The notes under the pieces were generated by a model, which saw only the letters and a program-made list of their open reading frames with translations, had not been told where the DNA came from and did not search any database. Below, piece after piece: positions 1-7,858 of a stretch of 21,973 nt of DNA; the first letter of the stretch is position 1, and every line of letters starts with the position of its first letter. The DNA comes from CAYNNP01 sp964398215. GTDB taxonomy: Bacteria; Planctomycetota; Planctomycetia; Pirellulales; Pirellulaceae. Location: the NCBI GenBank assembly GCA_964398215.1, contig CAYNNP010000100.1, forward strand, positions 1-21,973, in the 5' to 3' direction. A program made the translations under genes and the position numbers.

Positions 1-84
1 CACGCCGAAAAAATCGAAAGGATTGCGGTCAAAGTTGTGGGTAAAGACAAGGCTATCGCCCTGCGGCTCAAAGAAAAGTCTTGA
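1..84 (+). CDS. C-terminal end of an unidentified protein (5' truncated)
   Basis: An open frame enters from the left edge and runs 27 codons to a TGA at 82-84. The residues are strongly charged (many Lys, Glu and Arg) and end in RLKEKS. The gene's start lies outside the window and the tail is too short to assign to a family. It converges with the membrane-protein gene that ends at 111, leaving only 26 bp between the two stops. No hairpin terminator is visible in that gap. Confidence 0.5.
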   Translation, partial: HAEKIERIAVKVVGKDKAIALRLKEKS

Positions 85-110
85 CGACTTCCGATACGAG
101 AAAGTGCTCG

Positions 111-1394
111 CTACGGAATGAGCTTAAAACCTTTGAGGGCTTTGTCGATTTCTTGGCGGCCCATCAACCATTTGTCGGCGCGTCGGCCCGTCCATCGATC
201 CGCGACACCTCGCGATCGGCAACGGACTTGACGATCCAAGTCTGCGTTTTGCATGATCGCCCGTACTAGCGCCAGTTGGTATCTTGACTGTGGATACAGT
301 GGGACCGACCGCGCGGACAGTGACCAGTTATGCAGTGAAACCTGTTGCCATCCCGATTGATTCTCTGCGCTTTTTGCATGTTGCTGTAACCCCGCATCCA
401 AGTGCTGAATAACAGATTCATGCACCTCCAAATCGACGCGGCTATTGTGCGGCGAATACAGGGCCCACGAGAGCCAGTGATCCCAATGACCATGTCGTTC
501 AGTCAATGGCATTAACAACGCGGTGGCAACAACGAAATTGGTCGCCACCCAAGGAACGCGGCGAACTCGATTGTGCTCGTGCCGACCGAACAATCGATGA
601 TAGAGTTTTCGATTGTCGCGAGGATCCATGATTCCAGGGATCACAAATAGCATCAAGGCTTGTAGCAGCAGTGCAACATTCCAAACCAAAACGCCAAGGC
701 TATGCCCAAGGCCAAACGGTCCCAGTACAAACAGTAAACTCAGGTGCATCCCAATCAACACCCCGCCTGCCACTGGGCGAGTGCGCCGCGGAATTAAGAA
801 CAAACCTGCAGCCAGTTCGACCAATGGCATCAGCAACGTCAACTTGGCTTGGGTCTCGATATCCCACTTGCTAATATCCAATCCGATTGGCGAGAGCAGC
901 GTTTGCAGTAAATCGATACCGACAGTGTGCGTGAACTGAAAATCAAACTTGCCTGCCGCACTGAAAACATAAACGCTGATGGCGATCATCAAAATGAATC
1001 GCCGGCAATGTTTGTAACCAACCATGCTGAACACGAACGCATAGATCATCGATTGGTAGGCCCAAGGTTGCAATCGATGCTGGTCGCATACAATCAAACC
1101 AATCAGCGTGGCGACCGTCAGTCCCCACGACCACGCCAAGCATTTCTTTGCTGCTATGTTGATCAGTAGCGAAGCCGCCAGCAGCGACGTCAAAATCCAT
1201 GACAGGGCGGGTGCGGTTACCAGAGATTGGATGCCGGGAAGCAATGGCACCAAAGGCATTTCGCTTTGCGGCAACCAAAGTCGATATGTCACGGCCAACA
1301 GAACGACTAGGCAGACGGACCAAATGCGTGGAAACATCCAGCCCTCGTCGACTCCCGGCGCTGGATCGCGCTGGTTGTCGATTTCTGCAGTCAT
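111..1394 (-). CDS. Multi-pass membrane protein, DoxX/MauE- or HTTM-like, function unknown
   Basis: This is a 427-residue protein with about eight hydrophobic segments in its first 300 residues, for example near 24-41, 66-82, 88-104, 132-147, 187-203, 210-228 and 232-255. They are followed by a soluble, basic C-terminal domain of about 125 residues. The stretch containing SAAGKF, followed by PLVELAAGLFLIPRR and a His in GMHLSLLF, resembles the small four-helix DoxX/MauE and HTTM-type membrane families. That assignment is inference from the pattern, and no catalytic motif is visible. It follows the DUF11 lipoprotein gene on the same strand after 134 bp, so it may be co-transcribed with the lipoprotein locus. 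No Shine-Dalgarno is seen before the ATG at 1394. An internal Met at residue 20, just before the first helix, is an alternative start. Confidence 0.75.
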   Translation of the reverse strand: MTAEIDNQRDPAPGVDEGWMFPRIWSVCLVVLLAVTYRLWLPQSEMPLVPLLPGIQSLVTAPALSWILTSLLAASLLINIAAKKCLAWSWGLTVATLIGLIVCDQHRLQPWAYQSMIYAFVFSMVGYKHCRRFILMIAISVYVFSAAGKFDFQFTHTVGIDLLQTLLSPIGLDISKWDIETQAKLTLLMPLVELAAGLFLIPRRTRPVAGGVLIGMHLSLLFVLGPFGLGHSLGVLVWNVALLLQALMLFVIPGIMDPRDNRKLYHRLFGRHEHNRVRRVPWVATNFVVATALLMPLTERHGHWDHWLSWALYSPHNSRVDLEVHESVIQHLDAGLQQHAKSAENQSGWQQVSLHNWSLSARSVPLYPQSRYQLALVRAIMQNADLDRQVRCRSRGVADRWTGRRADKWLMGRQEIDKALKGFKLIP

Positions 1395-1528
1395 GGCATC
1401 GGGAAGTTTGCGGCTCGGAAGGATGATCTGGTATGCATCAAGGTTGACACAATCATGTCCGAGATCGATTCGATTGCAACGCTAAAAGCGAAATGCGAAG
1501 GCTAATGTACTGGCATCAAAGCCTTGCG

Positions 1529-2857
1529 TTATCGCAACTTGCACTCGAAAGTAACCGTAGCCGACTCGCCAACTTTCAATGGTTCTTTAAGTGTCCACTG
1601 GAGTTTTAGCGATTGCTCTTCGTTGGAATCGGCAGTGAACTCTGATTCACAGCTCGATTTTTGGCTATCTTCGACGTAGGCCAATCGCGTCGTCAGGTTG
1701 TCCGTTAGCACAACGTTGGTGACCGGCGAATCGCCGACATTATCAACTCGAATCGTGAATGTAACAATTTCGCCTGGCCTAGCTTGATCGCGATCAGCCA
1801 TTTTTAGGATTCGCAGCCGACCAGCGTCTGGGAATTCGTAGACCGTCAAGCCTTCGACTTCTTGGACTCGTGTCAGTGTTGGTGTCTTCAAGTTTTCCGT
1901 TGCGACTTCGACACCATTGCTAACCGTCCAGCGAATTGCCGCTTGGTTGGCTTGTTGCAGTAACGCTAGCTGATCGCGCTGCAATAGATTCAGCTCATCC
2001 CACTGCATGGCGGCCAAGACAGCGATGACGGTCGCCTGTGTTTCGGTTTGAAGCACATTTTCGATTGGGACACCTCGGTTGCGATCACGAATCGCATCGA
2101 TCCGTTTGGTGACTTCGGCGTTCACTGGTCCATCCATATCGGTCAGTGCGATCCCGCCTTCGTTCATTGCCAGTCCTGCCGAAGCGATTGGCCGATCAAC
2201 ATTGGCAAGCGCAATCGTACGGTCGCCTTCAACGGCTTGGCTAATTCTGCGTGTGGCCGCGAATCGCGGCGAGTACACACAGACGCGGTTACTGGGCTGG
2301 ACTTCGATATCACCACTTTCGGTTGTGTAGTGAACCACCGTGTCTTCGCCTTGCAAACCATCAAGTCGATCGTTCTTCAGCAGTCGTGCATCTGACCGAT
2401 GGTCGCCGCCGTCACAGACGAACTCTTGTGGATCGACCCCATACGCGTTCCAACCAAAGGGTGTGGTTTCAACAACACCACACGTAGCGGGACTTTCACA
2501 CTCGCCCGCGCCCGAATTGCAACTCAGGCATCCACCACATTGCGCGCCAGCTCGTTTACGCAAAAATCCAGCTGGTGTGACTTGCGTGTTTGGATTGATC
2601 TGGGAGTAACCAACCTGCGCGACCGATTGAGGAACTGGTGTCATCGCAGAGGCTTGCTGGCCAGTCTGCACACCTTGCATGGTTGGCGTATTGACGGTGG
2701 GCATCTGCGCGGTGGGCACGTTTGGTATACGGCTTGTCGCCATCGGGCGACTAGCAGAACTGGTGCCAAGATCATTGGAGCCTGTGGTTTTGCAGCCAAC
2801 GCTAATGGTCGCTGCGAGGCCCAACGCCAGAACGAGAAATGTATTTTTGCAATTCAT
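1529..2857 (-). CDS. Cys-rich lipoprotein with C-terminal DUF11 domain
   Basis: This is a 442-residue exported protein. A hydrophobic signal ends at Cys22 (context ISVGC), suggesting a lipoprotein, although Ser at -3 makes the lipobox imperfect. Residues 30-95 are Pro/Thr/Gln-rich and low complexity. A Cys cluster follows at 107, 110, 113, 120 and 126, with further Cys at 148, 193, 403 and 439. Residues 360-440 form a DUF11-type immunoglobulin-like domain: PGEIVTFTIRVDNVGDSPV, then VVLTDNL and RLAYVEDS. The DUF11 fold also occurs in the chlamydial Cys-rich outer envelope protein OmcB, so a structural, disulfide-bonded envelope role is plausible but inferred. The ATG at 2857 lies 10 bp after the stop of the upstream paralogue gene with no Shine-Dalgarno, which suggests translational coupling. 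The two genes are very likely one operon. Confidence 0.85.
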   Translation of the reverse strand: MNCKNTFLVLALGLAATISVGCKTTGSNDLGTSSASRPMATSRIPNVPTAQMPTVNTPTMQGVQTGQQASAMTPVPQSVAQVGYSQINPNTQVTPAGFLRKRAGAQCGGCLSCNSGAGECESPATCGVVETTPFGWNAYGVDPQEFVCDGGDHRSDARLLKNDRLDGLQGEDTVVHYTTESGDIEVQPSNRVCVYSPRFAATRRISQAVEGDRTIALANVDRPIASAGLAMNEGGIALTDMDGPVNAEVTKRIDAIRDRNRGVPIENVLQTETQATVIAVLAAMQWDELNLLQRDQLALLQQANQAAIRWTVSNGVEVATENLKTPTLTRVQEVEGLTVYEFPDAGRLRILKMADRDQARPGEIVTFTIRVDNVGDSPVTNVVLTDNLTTRLAYVEDSQKSSCESEFTADSNEEQSLKLQWTLKEPLKVGESATVTFECKLR

Positions 2858-2867
2858 CGTCTATCGA

Positions 2868-3611
2868 TCACTGCTGTGTTTCTGGTTGGAAAATGGGAGC
2901 CCAAGTTGGATAGCCAAAGAAAAACTGTGGCATCAACTCGTGCGCGGTCGGTGGGGCGACCGTACCAATTCGGATGATGGCAACCGGTCGTCCAAACCGG
3001 TCAGCTTCGTGCAACGGATCTTGGTAGTGAGCCAGATCCAGCACATGCGACTTGCTGGGAGGTTCAGGCAAAGCGATTGCGGTCTGAGGGTCTTCTAAGT
3101 ACACGACCCGCGTGACCATCCGGCCTTGCATGACTGCTCGTAGATCCGTTTCGTCAATCGTGATCGGAATCGGATTCAGCGTGGCTTGACCTGGAGGCGG
3201 ATACAGTCGGTCGATCAGTTCTACCGTCGGATAGATCTCCACACCTTCAGCCTGCGGGATGCCAGTTATTTTGAAGCGATAAACACCGCCAATCAACAAA
3301 CCAGCCATCAGATTCTGCTCTGACGGCGCGAACCCACCGGCTTGACCGAGTGAAAACTCTACGCCTTCGGGACCACGAAAAGCGACTGGTTGAAAATAGC
3401 CTTTGACGGGACCGCCACGTGTCAGACGCAGTTGTCCAGCAACACCTGGTGGCATGTCCGCGTTTGTTAGCCAGTGACGTTTACTGGTAGGCAAAAAATC
3501 ACTTGGCTCAGCTGCTTCAACGGTGTTCAAGCAAGCGGAGGCTACCATCGCTGCCATGCAAAACAAACGCAAGGCTTGGCTGACGATTGGAAATTTGGTG
3601 AAGATCCTCAT
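2868..3611 (-). CDS. Secreted or lipoprotein paralogue of the 3743-5192 gene (VEIYPT module)
   Basis: This is a protein of about 247 residues with an N-terminal signal. It is either a lipoprotein at Cys27 (context VASAC) or cleaved after AEA a few residues later. From about residue 75 it aligns by eye with the C-terminal half of the product of 3743-5192. Shared blocks are YRFKITGIP with YRVKLTNIP, VEIYPTVEL with VELYPTIEL, MVTRVVYLEDP with FVTKVIYLPDP, and EADRFGRPVAIIRIG with EADRRGSILAIVRLG. The neighbour's Pro/Gly repeat and Cys-rich linker are absent, so this is a minimal version. No enzyme motif is visible. I do not recognise a named family. A GTG at 3614 sits directly before the ATG at 3611, and either could be the start. 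The gene is separated from its paralogue by a terminator and followed after 10 bp by the DUF11 lipoprotein gene. Confidence 0.85.
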   Translation of the reverse strand: MRIFTKFPIVSQALRLFCMAAMVASACLNTVEAAEPSDFLPTSKRHWLTNADMPPGVAGQLRLTRGGPVKGYFQPVAFRGPEGVEFSLGQAGGFAPSEQNLMAGLLIGGVYRFKITGIPQAEGVEIYPTVELIDRLYPPPGQATLNPIPITIDETDLRAVMQGRMVTRVVYLEDPQTAIALPEPPSKSHVLDLAHYQDPLHEADRFGRPVAIIRIGTVAPPTAHELMPQFFFGYPTWAPIFQPETQQ

Positions 3612-3650
3612 CACAATCTTGTTGGCTTTGCAGGCGAAGAAATCAAAGTA

Positions 3651-3689
3651 TCAAAAAACGCGGTACGGCTTTGTAATCCGCACCGCGTT
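3651..3689 (-). terminator. Intrinsic terminator of the repeat lipoprotein gene
   Basis: The arms AACGCGGT (3657-3664) and ACCGCGTT (3682-3689) form an 8-bp stem. After one mismatch it extends by CGG/CCG around a 9-nt loop. Read on the minus strand, the stem runs straight into six T residues. It lies 54 bp past the stop at 3743 and 40 bp before the start of the next gene of the same orientation, so it should reduce or stop read-through into the paralogue gene. Confidence 0.8.
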
Positions 3690-3742
3690 GTAAAAGTTCA
3701 CTTGTTCGTGAAGGCTAGCCTATTGTGGCCAAACCAATTCAC

Positions 3743-5192
3743 TTACGGTTGATGGTTCGGATCAACATTCTGGCTGCGATGCTGGAAGATCGCTCGGCCA
3801 TTAGTAGCACCTGGATGCAGGTTCTGTTCACGAATGTTGACTCGGCTCACAGGGTTTGGATAACTCACGCCGGGTTGCTGGCGAACGTTGATTCGCACTT
3901 GTTTCGGCGGCTGAGGAATATGCATTGGCGTGCTGTTACGTATCACGTGCTTGGTCACGCTGGCCTTGTGTCCCAGTGGGATGTGAGGTGGTCCAGGCAA
4001 TCCAATTGGTGTGCCAGTGATCGGCATTCCATACTGAGGTGCGTTGACCCCTGCAATCATGCCAGGCAGTTTGGCAGGTCCGGCATGTCCGCTGTTGCAT
4101 CCGCATGATCCGCCACTACATGATCCGCCACCAGCTTCGCAGCTTCCGACTCCGCCACAACCTTGTGTCATGGTGGGAGCAAACGGTGCTGGTAGACCTG
4201 GAATCGGTGGTCCCATTGCGAGTGGTGATCCCAAGCCGCCAGTGCCTGGCATTTCGATGTCTTTGTCACCCAATCGAACGATGGCAAGAATCGAACCGCG
4301 CCGATCTGCTTCAACAATCGGGTCAACGCCTGGATCCAACCGTGTGCTCACGATCGTATCGATGCCAACCAAGGCAGGTCCTTGGAAATCAGGATCTGGT
4401 AGATAGATAACCTTGGTGACAAAGTTACCAGTGGAGACTTGGTCAAAATCTTCGTCCGTGAATTGGACTGGGATTGAGTTGTGTGCCAAGTAAGCACCCG
4501 TTCGAGGGTTTGAGTGAGCCAATTCGATGGTTGGATACAGCTCAACGCCCGCACGGCCTGGAATGTTCGTTAGTTTGACTCGGTACAAAGCACCTTGAGG
4601 AAAGTTTTGACGAGCAGGCACAATCATGGGCTCGCTATCAAACATCCCGGCGCCCGACTGGTCGTATCGAACTTGCATGCCATCTTGGCGACCGAACGTT
4701 ACCTGAACGGTTGAAGGCACGGCGCCCGGACCAATCATTGGTCCTGGTGCGTAACCTGCTGTGTAGCTCGCTTGCATTACAGCTGGGTTGCCCTCAGCAG
4801 CCGCCATTGGGATTGCGCCAGGGGCTCCCGAAAACTGAGCGCCTGGGACTCCTGGAAATTGACCACCCGGGGCTCCTGGAAATTGANNNNNNNNNNNNNN
4901 NNNNNNNNNNNNNNNNNNNNNNNNNNNNNNNNNNNNNNNNNNNNNNNNNNNNNNNNNNNNNNNNNNNNNNNNNNNNNNNNNNNNNNGGGGCTCCTGGAAA
5001 TTGAGCACCAGGGCCAGGTGCGGCTCGATAGCCAGGAGGTGTCAAAACTCCGGGGCCAGGGCCACCAACGCCGGGGCCTGGTTCCAGCAGACGTTGCTCC
5101 GGTGGAAGATTGTGGCGCTGTTGCGCACACCCTGTTGCGAGGATCGCTGCTACCGCGAGCATCGATAAGTGAGTAGTTACTCGTTTCATCAT
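3743..5192 (-). CDS. Pro/Gly-rich repeat lipoprotein with Cys cluster and VELYPT module (interrupted by assembly gap)
   Basis: Two open frames on either side of the N run belong to one gene. The N-terminus starts at the ATG at 5192 (MMKRV, with a second ATG at 5189), with GAAGGA 9 nt upstream. It has a signal ending at Cys22 (context LATGC) and then a Pro/Gly-rich stretch. On both sides of the gap the protein repeats QFPGAPGx, an 8-residue unit. After the gap come the conserved module (YRVKLTNIP, VELYPTIEL, VTKVIYLPDP, ADRRGSILAIVRLG), a Cys/Gly-rich linker with five Cys in GCGGVGSCEAGGGSCSGG and the residues after it, and a basic tail. The C-terminal half is paralogous to 2868-3611. The apparent frame change is caused by the arbitrary 100-N gap. 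The product is probably an envelope lipoprotein of unknown role. Confidence 0.8.
4821..5004 (-). repeat. 24-bp tandem repeat coding for QFPGAPGx, spanning the gap
   Basis: Copies of an 18-bp core ending in ctggaaattga begin at 4821 (diverged), 4845 and 4869, so the period is 24 bp. Another identical core lies right of the gap at 4987-5004. Each unit encodes eight residues (QFSGAPGA, QFPGVPGA, QFPGAPGG). Units nearest the gap are the most alike, as expected for a recently expanded array that an assembler could not resolve. Confidence 0.85.
4887..4986. other. Assembly gap, 100 N
   Basis: There are exactly 100 undetermined bases, the usual placeholder for a gap of unknown size. It falls inside the tandem repeat. 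The frames on the two sides require a true length divisible by 3, and the 24-bp repeat phase predicts 6 plus a multiple of 24. One hundred satisfies neither. Confidence 0.95.
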
Positions 5193-5400
5193 TCCCCCCG
5201 TTCCTTCGGTGGTGCCCGACGATGAGATCGGGTACTTAGACTGCATTAAATTGGGCTGATTGTTTTCTTGGATGTGATCCACCTGGACTTGGGCTGTCCG
5301 TGGAAATTACGATCCGCCAATTGGGAAATAGACCGACATCCGTTGCCTGTCATCGGCACGTTACACGCCGCATCTTTGAAAAAATCGACATAACCTGCCC

Positions 5401-6387
5401 ATGAAGATTGATCGTCAGAGTCATACATTGATGAAACTCGCTGTGAAACTAGCGGTAATGGTTTCATTCGTCGGTATTTGGCATGTAAACGCTTTCGCCG
5501 ATCCACCAAGCGTGCCGGCAAAAAATACAGAGCTTGGCAAAAAAAGTTCTTCGCCCTCAAGCACCAAAGCGTTCGACATACTGCACAAAGCCAAACTTCA
5601 GCTGGCAAATGAAGATGCATTCAATGCGAAAATTCGCCAACGTGTTTGGACCGGAGGCCGGTTGGTCGTCGGCGTTGGGACATACGAGCAGGCCGGAAAC
5701 GAAACCGGACGCTTCAATCTGCAAGTCAGCATGCACGATGGTGGCGGGAAACATACGCTGCAGCAGGTCAGCGATGGGCGATTGAGTTGGACGCAAAGCA
5801 TCATTGGCGAAGCAAAAACGCTCAAACGAGTTGATGTTGGACGATTGGATGAATGGGTCAGGGCATCACGCAAGGCAAACGATTTCGCGCCCAGGCTGGA
5901 GGTCGGGGCCTTTACCGAAATGCTGACCAACATCCAACGCGATTACACTTTGACCGCTCAATTTGGAAAACTCCAGGACGCAAAAGTCCTGATTGTCAAA
6001 GGCAAACTCAAAGACGAGGTTCGACAACAGATCATTAGCAACACAGAGCGATCGAACCTAGCAGAACTGTACCCATCCAACGTGCGAGTTGCGATCACGC
6101 TGGAAAACGATGCGAATACTCAATTTGGCAAATGGCTACCAATACGATTTGAGTTTCGGGGCGACCCACAGAAAGCGAAAAACGTCAATTCGAATGCCGC
6201 ATCGACGCAGGGTCCGTTGATCTCACTGTTAGAGATCTATTCAATTCATCCGATCGAGCCACCACCAGTGGACCGCTTTCGCTTTGACAGCCAAGAAGTC
6301 ATCAACTTCACAAATGAAACGGATCGCTACTTGCGAAACTATGGAATTCGGCTGACTGATCGACAGAGACGCCAATTGCTGCGATAG
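5401..6387 (+). CDS. Secreted protein of unknown function, possibly LolA-like fold
   Basis: This is a 328-residue protein with an N-terminal signal (hydrophobic core roughly residues 12-28, probable cleavage after AFA near 33). Two Met codons are possible. The ATG at 5431 gives a signal peptide of normal length, while the ATG at 5401 adds ten polar residues. Neither has a clear Shine-Dalgarno. The mature part begins with a helix (FDILHKAKLQLAN), followed by alternating strands such as GRFNLQVSM, HTLQQVSDGRLSW and DAKVLIVKG. This resembles the half-barrel of LolA/DUF2092-type lipid-binding periplasmic proteins, but that is inference from strand pattern only. It ends in a basic segment (TDRQRRQLLR). 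It is divergent from the repeat lipoprotein gene, with 208 bp between the two starts, so the promoters of both lie there. Confidence 0.8.
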   Translation: MKIDRQSHTLMKLAVKLAVMVSFVGIWHVNAFADPPSVPAKNTELGKKSSSPSSTKAFDILHKAKLQLANEDAFNAKIRQRVWTGGRLVVGVGTYEQAGNETGRFNLQVSMHDGGGKHTLQQVSDGRLSWTQSIIGEAKTLKRVDVGRLDEWVRASRKANDFAPRLEVGAFTEMLTNIQRDYTLTAQFGKLQDAKVLIVKGKLKDEVRQQIISNTERSNLAELYPSNVRVAITLENDANTQFGKWLPIRFEFRGDPQKAKNVNSNAASTQGPLISLLEIYSIHPIEPPPVDRFRFDSQEVINFTNETDRYLRNYGIRLTDRQRRQLLR

Positions 6388-6485
6388 AAGCTACGGGCTG
6401 TGAAAAGAGGTAAGATATCGCGGTGATTTCGTTTGTGACGAATCGTCGCACATCAAAGGGCAGTTCCAAGTGTCTGGGATACGAG

Positions 6486-7025
6486 CTATGCCACTTTTGA
6501 TCGGAGTCTGAACGCGAACAGGGCCGCCAAACTGCCGCAAATCAGGGTAGTGATCAAGCCGCCCAGAGCACGATGTTTCCACGCCAGCTTTTCCATGTGT
6601 TCCAGGTGATAGGTGAACGGCTTAGAGACTTCCAGAGGCCGCTCCTCAACGACCTCAAAGTGGACTACCAGCAAGGCGGGATCAATCGTTTTGTACTCAT
6701 CGCGAATTTCTTGGATGTGGGTTTCAGTCGTTTTGCCCTCACCGCTGGATTGCCAATAAACAGCACAAAAACAGGTAATAAGTAGCGCCGCGATCGTCAA
6801 GAACCCAAATGCGACAAAGCCAATCCGCGATCCAACACGATCACTGCCCCCAGAGCGAGCATCGGCCCCTTTTTCGCCAGAATCCTGCTGCTCGAGCTTG
6901 CGAAGCTGTCCCAGGGTTGGAATCTGGTTGGTATTCCCACAGCTTTCACACGGAATTGTCCCACCGGCCTGGGTCGATGCGACTGGGGTCGTCTTGTCAC
7001 AGCTATTGCAAGGCAGCAGATACAT
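6486..7025 (-). CDS. Zinc-ribbon protein with two transmembrane helices
   Basis: This is a 179-residue protein. The N-terminus carries a four-Cys ribbon (C6-x2-C9 and C26-x2-C29, in LLPCNSCD and TIPCESCG), which is likely to bind zinc. A Gln/Lys/Gly-rich linker follows, then helix 1 near residues 68-91. An extracytoplasmic segment of about 60 residues includes YKTIDPALLVVHFEVVEERP. Helix 2 is near 151-172, with a short basic tail. Such ribbon-plus-membrane proteins are common in planctomycetes, but no function is assigned here. It is convergent with the gene ending at 6387. The ATG at 7025 has no evident Shine-Dalgarno. Confidence 0.75.
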   Translation of the reverse strand: MYLLPCNSCDKTTPVASTQAGGTIPCESCGNTNQIPTLGQLRKLEQQDSGEKGADARSGGSDRVGSRIGFVAFGFLTIAALLITCFCAVYWQSSGEGKTTETHIQEIRDEYKTIDPALLVVHFEVVEERPLEVSKPFTYHLEHMEKLAWKHRALGGLITTLICGSLAALFAFRLRSKVA

Positions 7026-7858
7026 GTTGTTCTTGGAGATTATTTTGGGGTGAGCGCCTGGACCGGCGCAGCTATCTGACTAAAATCTTAACAGCTTTCG
7101 GTGCCACCACCCACGGTCAACATCCCGCAAACTACACCAAAGTCTGCCGGCTCTGTTTTGACAAAATAACGAACTGATTTGTTTGTAGCGCAATCCAAAG
7201 GAGTTGGGTTCGCACTCTGTGTGGTCAACTTGCCGACTGCCGCCACGAGGGCCAGCCGTAGGTTTTGAACCGTATCGCCGGGGGAATTTCTGGATTACGT
7301 AGATTGAACACACTTTGTTCAGTCTTATATCCAATTCGCACGGCACTGCGCTCCAAATCAGCGGTGGAGTTGTTTGCTGGAAAGAGCTGTTGCGTTGAAA
7401 TCTGTCACCACACGGGTTGACGGATTGCCAATCTCTCTCCAGTCAGAGCGACTCTCCCAAACAGAAAGTTTTTCCAATTCAATGGCGGCTAGCAAGGATT
7501 GAGTCAGCGGGTGGTAGAGTTTCCAACAGGTTTTATTTCCTGCACATTCTCTGCGCGGTGACAGGTTTTTGATGGCACAGAGCTGGAACAGGTAAACAAG
7601 CAGCTGAGAGTTAGAAGTTTCTCGAATCAAATATTCCACACATCCTTGAAGTTCGACATCGGCATGATCACTTTGTGACCTACAAAAAAAACACCACCGT
7701 GAATCAAATTAACAGCGTGATTAACAAACCCGGAATGAGAGACGATTGCCACGAGCACTCCACCGGTTACAAACCACCACACTGACTGTTGATCAAGATT
7801 CACTACATATTGACTACTAAGAAAACATAAATACAAGCGATTGGCAGGAGAGACAGTT
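7026..7858. other. Gene-poor stretch upstream of rpoD
   Basis: About 830 bp hold no convincing gene. On the minus strand, open frames at 7358-7639 (93 codons) and 7080-7346 (88 codons) and a third frame without a start around 7205-7370 follow one another without family resemblance. They may be chance frames or a decayed gene. I saw no tRNA T-arm, RNase P, tmRNA or SRP signature. The last part must contain the rpoD promoter. A TTGACT at 7810-7815 has no good -10 partner at the expected distance. Confidence 0.5.
7846..7850 (+). promoter_or_regulatory. Shine-Dalgarno of rpoD, fixing a TTG start
   Basis: AGGAG lies 8 nt before TTG at 7859. It falls inside the longer frame that could open at TTG 7841, and it is 23 nt from the first ATG at 7874. 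The TTG at 7859 is therefore the best-supported start. Confidence 0.7.

Noticed and set aside
2399..2977. 192-codon plus-strand open frame across two lipoprotein genes
   Set aside because: It crosses the coding boundary of two well-supported minus-strand genes and shows no domain.
4105..4140. Repeated catgatccgcca units resembling a small direct repeat or CRISPR-like array
   Set aside because: They encode the Cys/Gly-rich linker of the repeat lipoprotein. The units are short and irregular, with no spacer structure.
5212..5235. Inverted repeat GTGCCCGA/TCGGGTAC in the leader of the repeat lipoprotein gene
   Set aside because: Only five consecutive strong pairs with one mismatch. It could be a leader hairpin, but chance is as likely.
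7250..7285. GGTTCAAAACC on the minus strand as a tRNA T-arm
   Set aside because: The flanking bases do not form the 5-bp T stem, and no anticodon or acceptor stem can be built around it.
7841..7858. TTG at 7841 as the rpoD start
   Set aside because: The AGGAG that serves the TTG at 7859 lies inside this extension, and no ribosome binding site precedes 7841.
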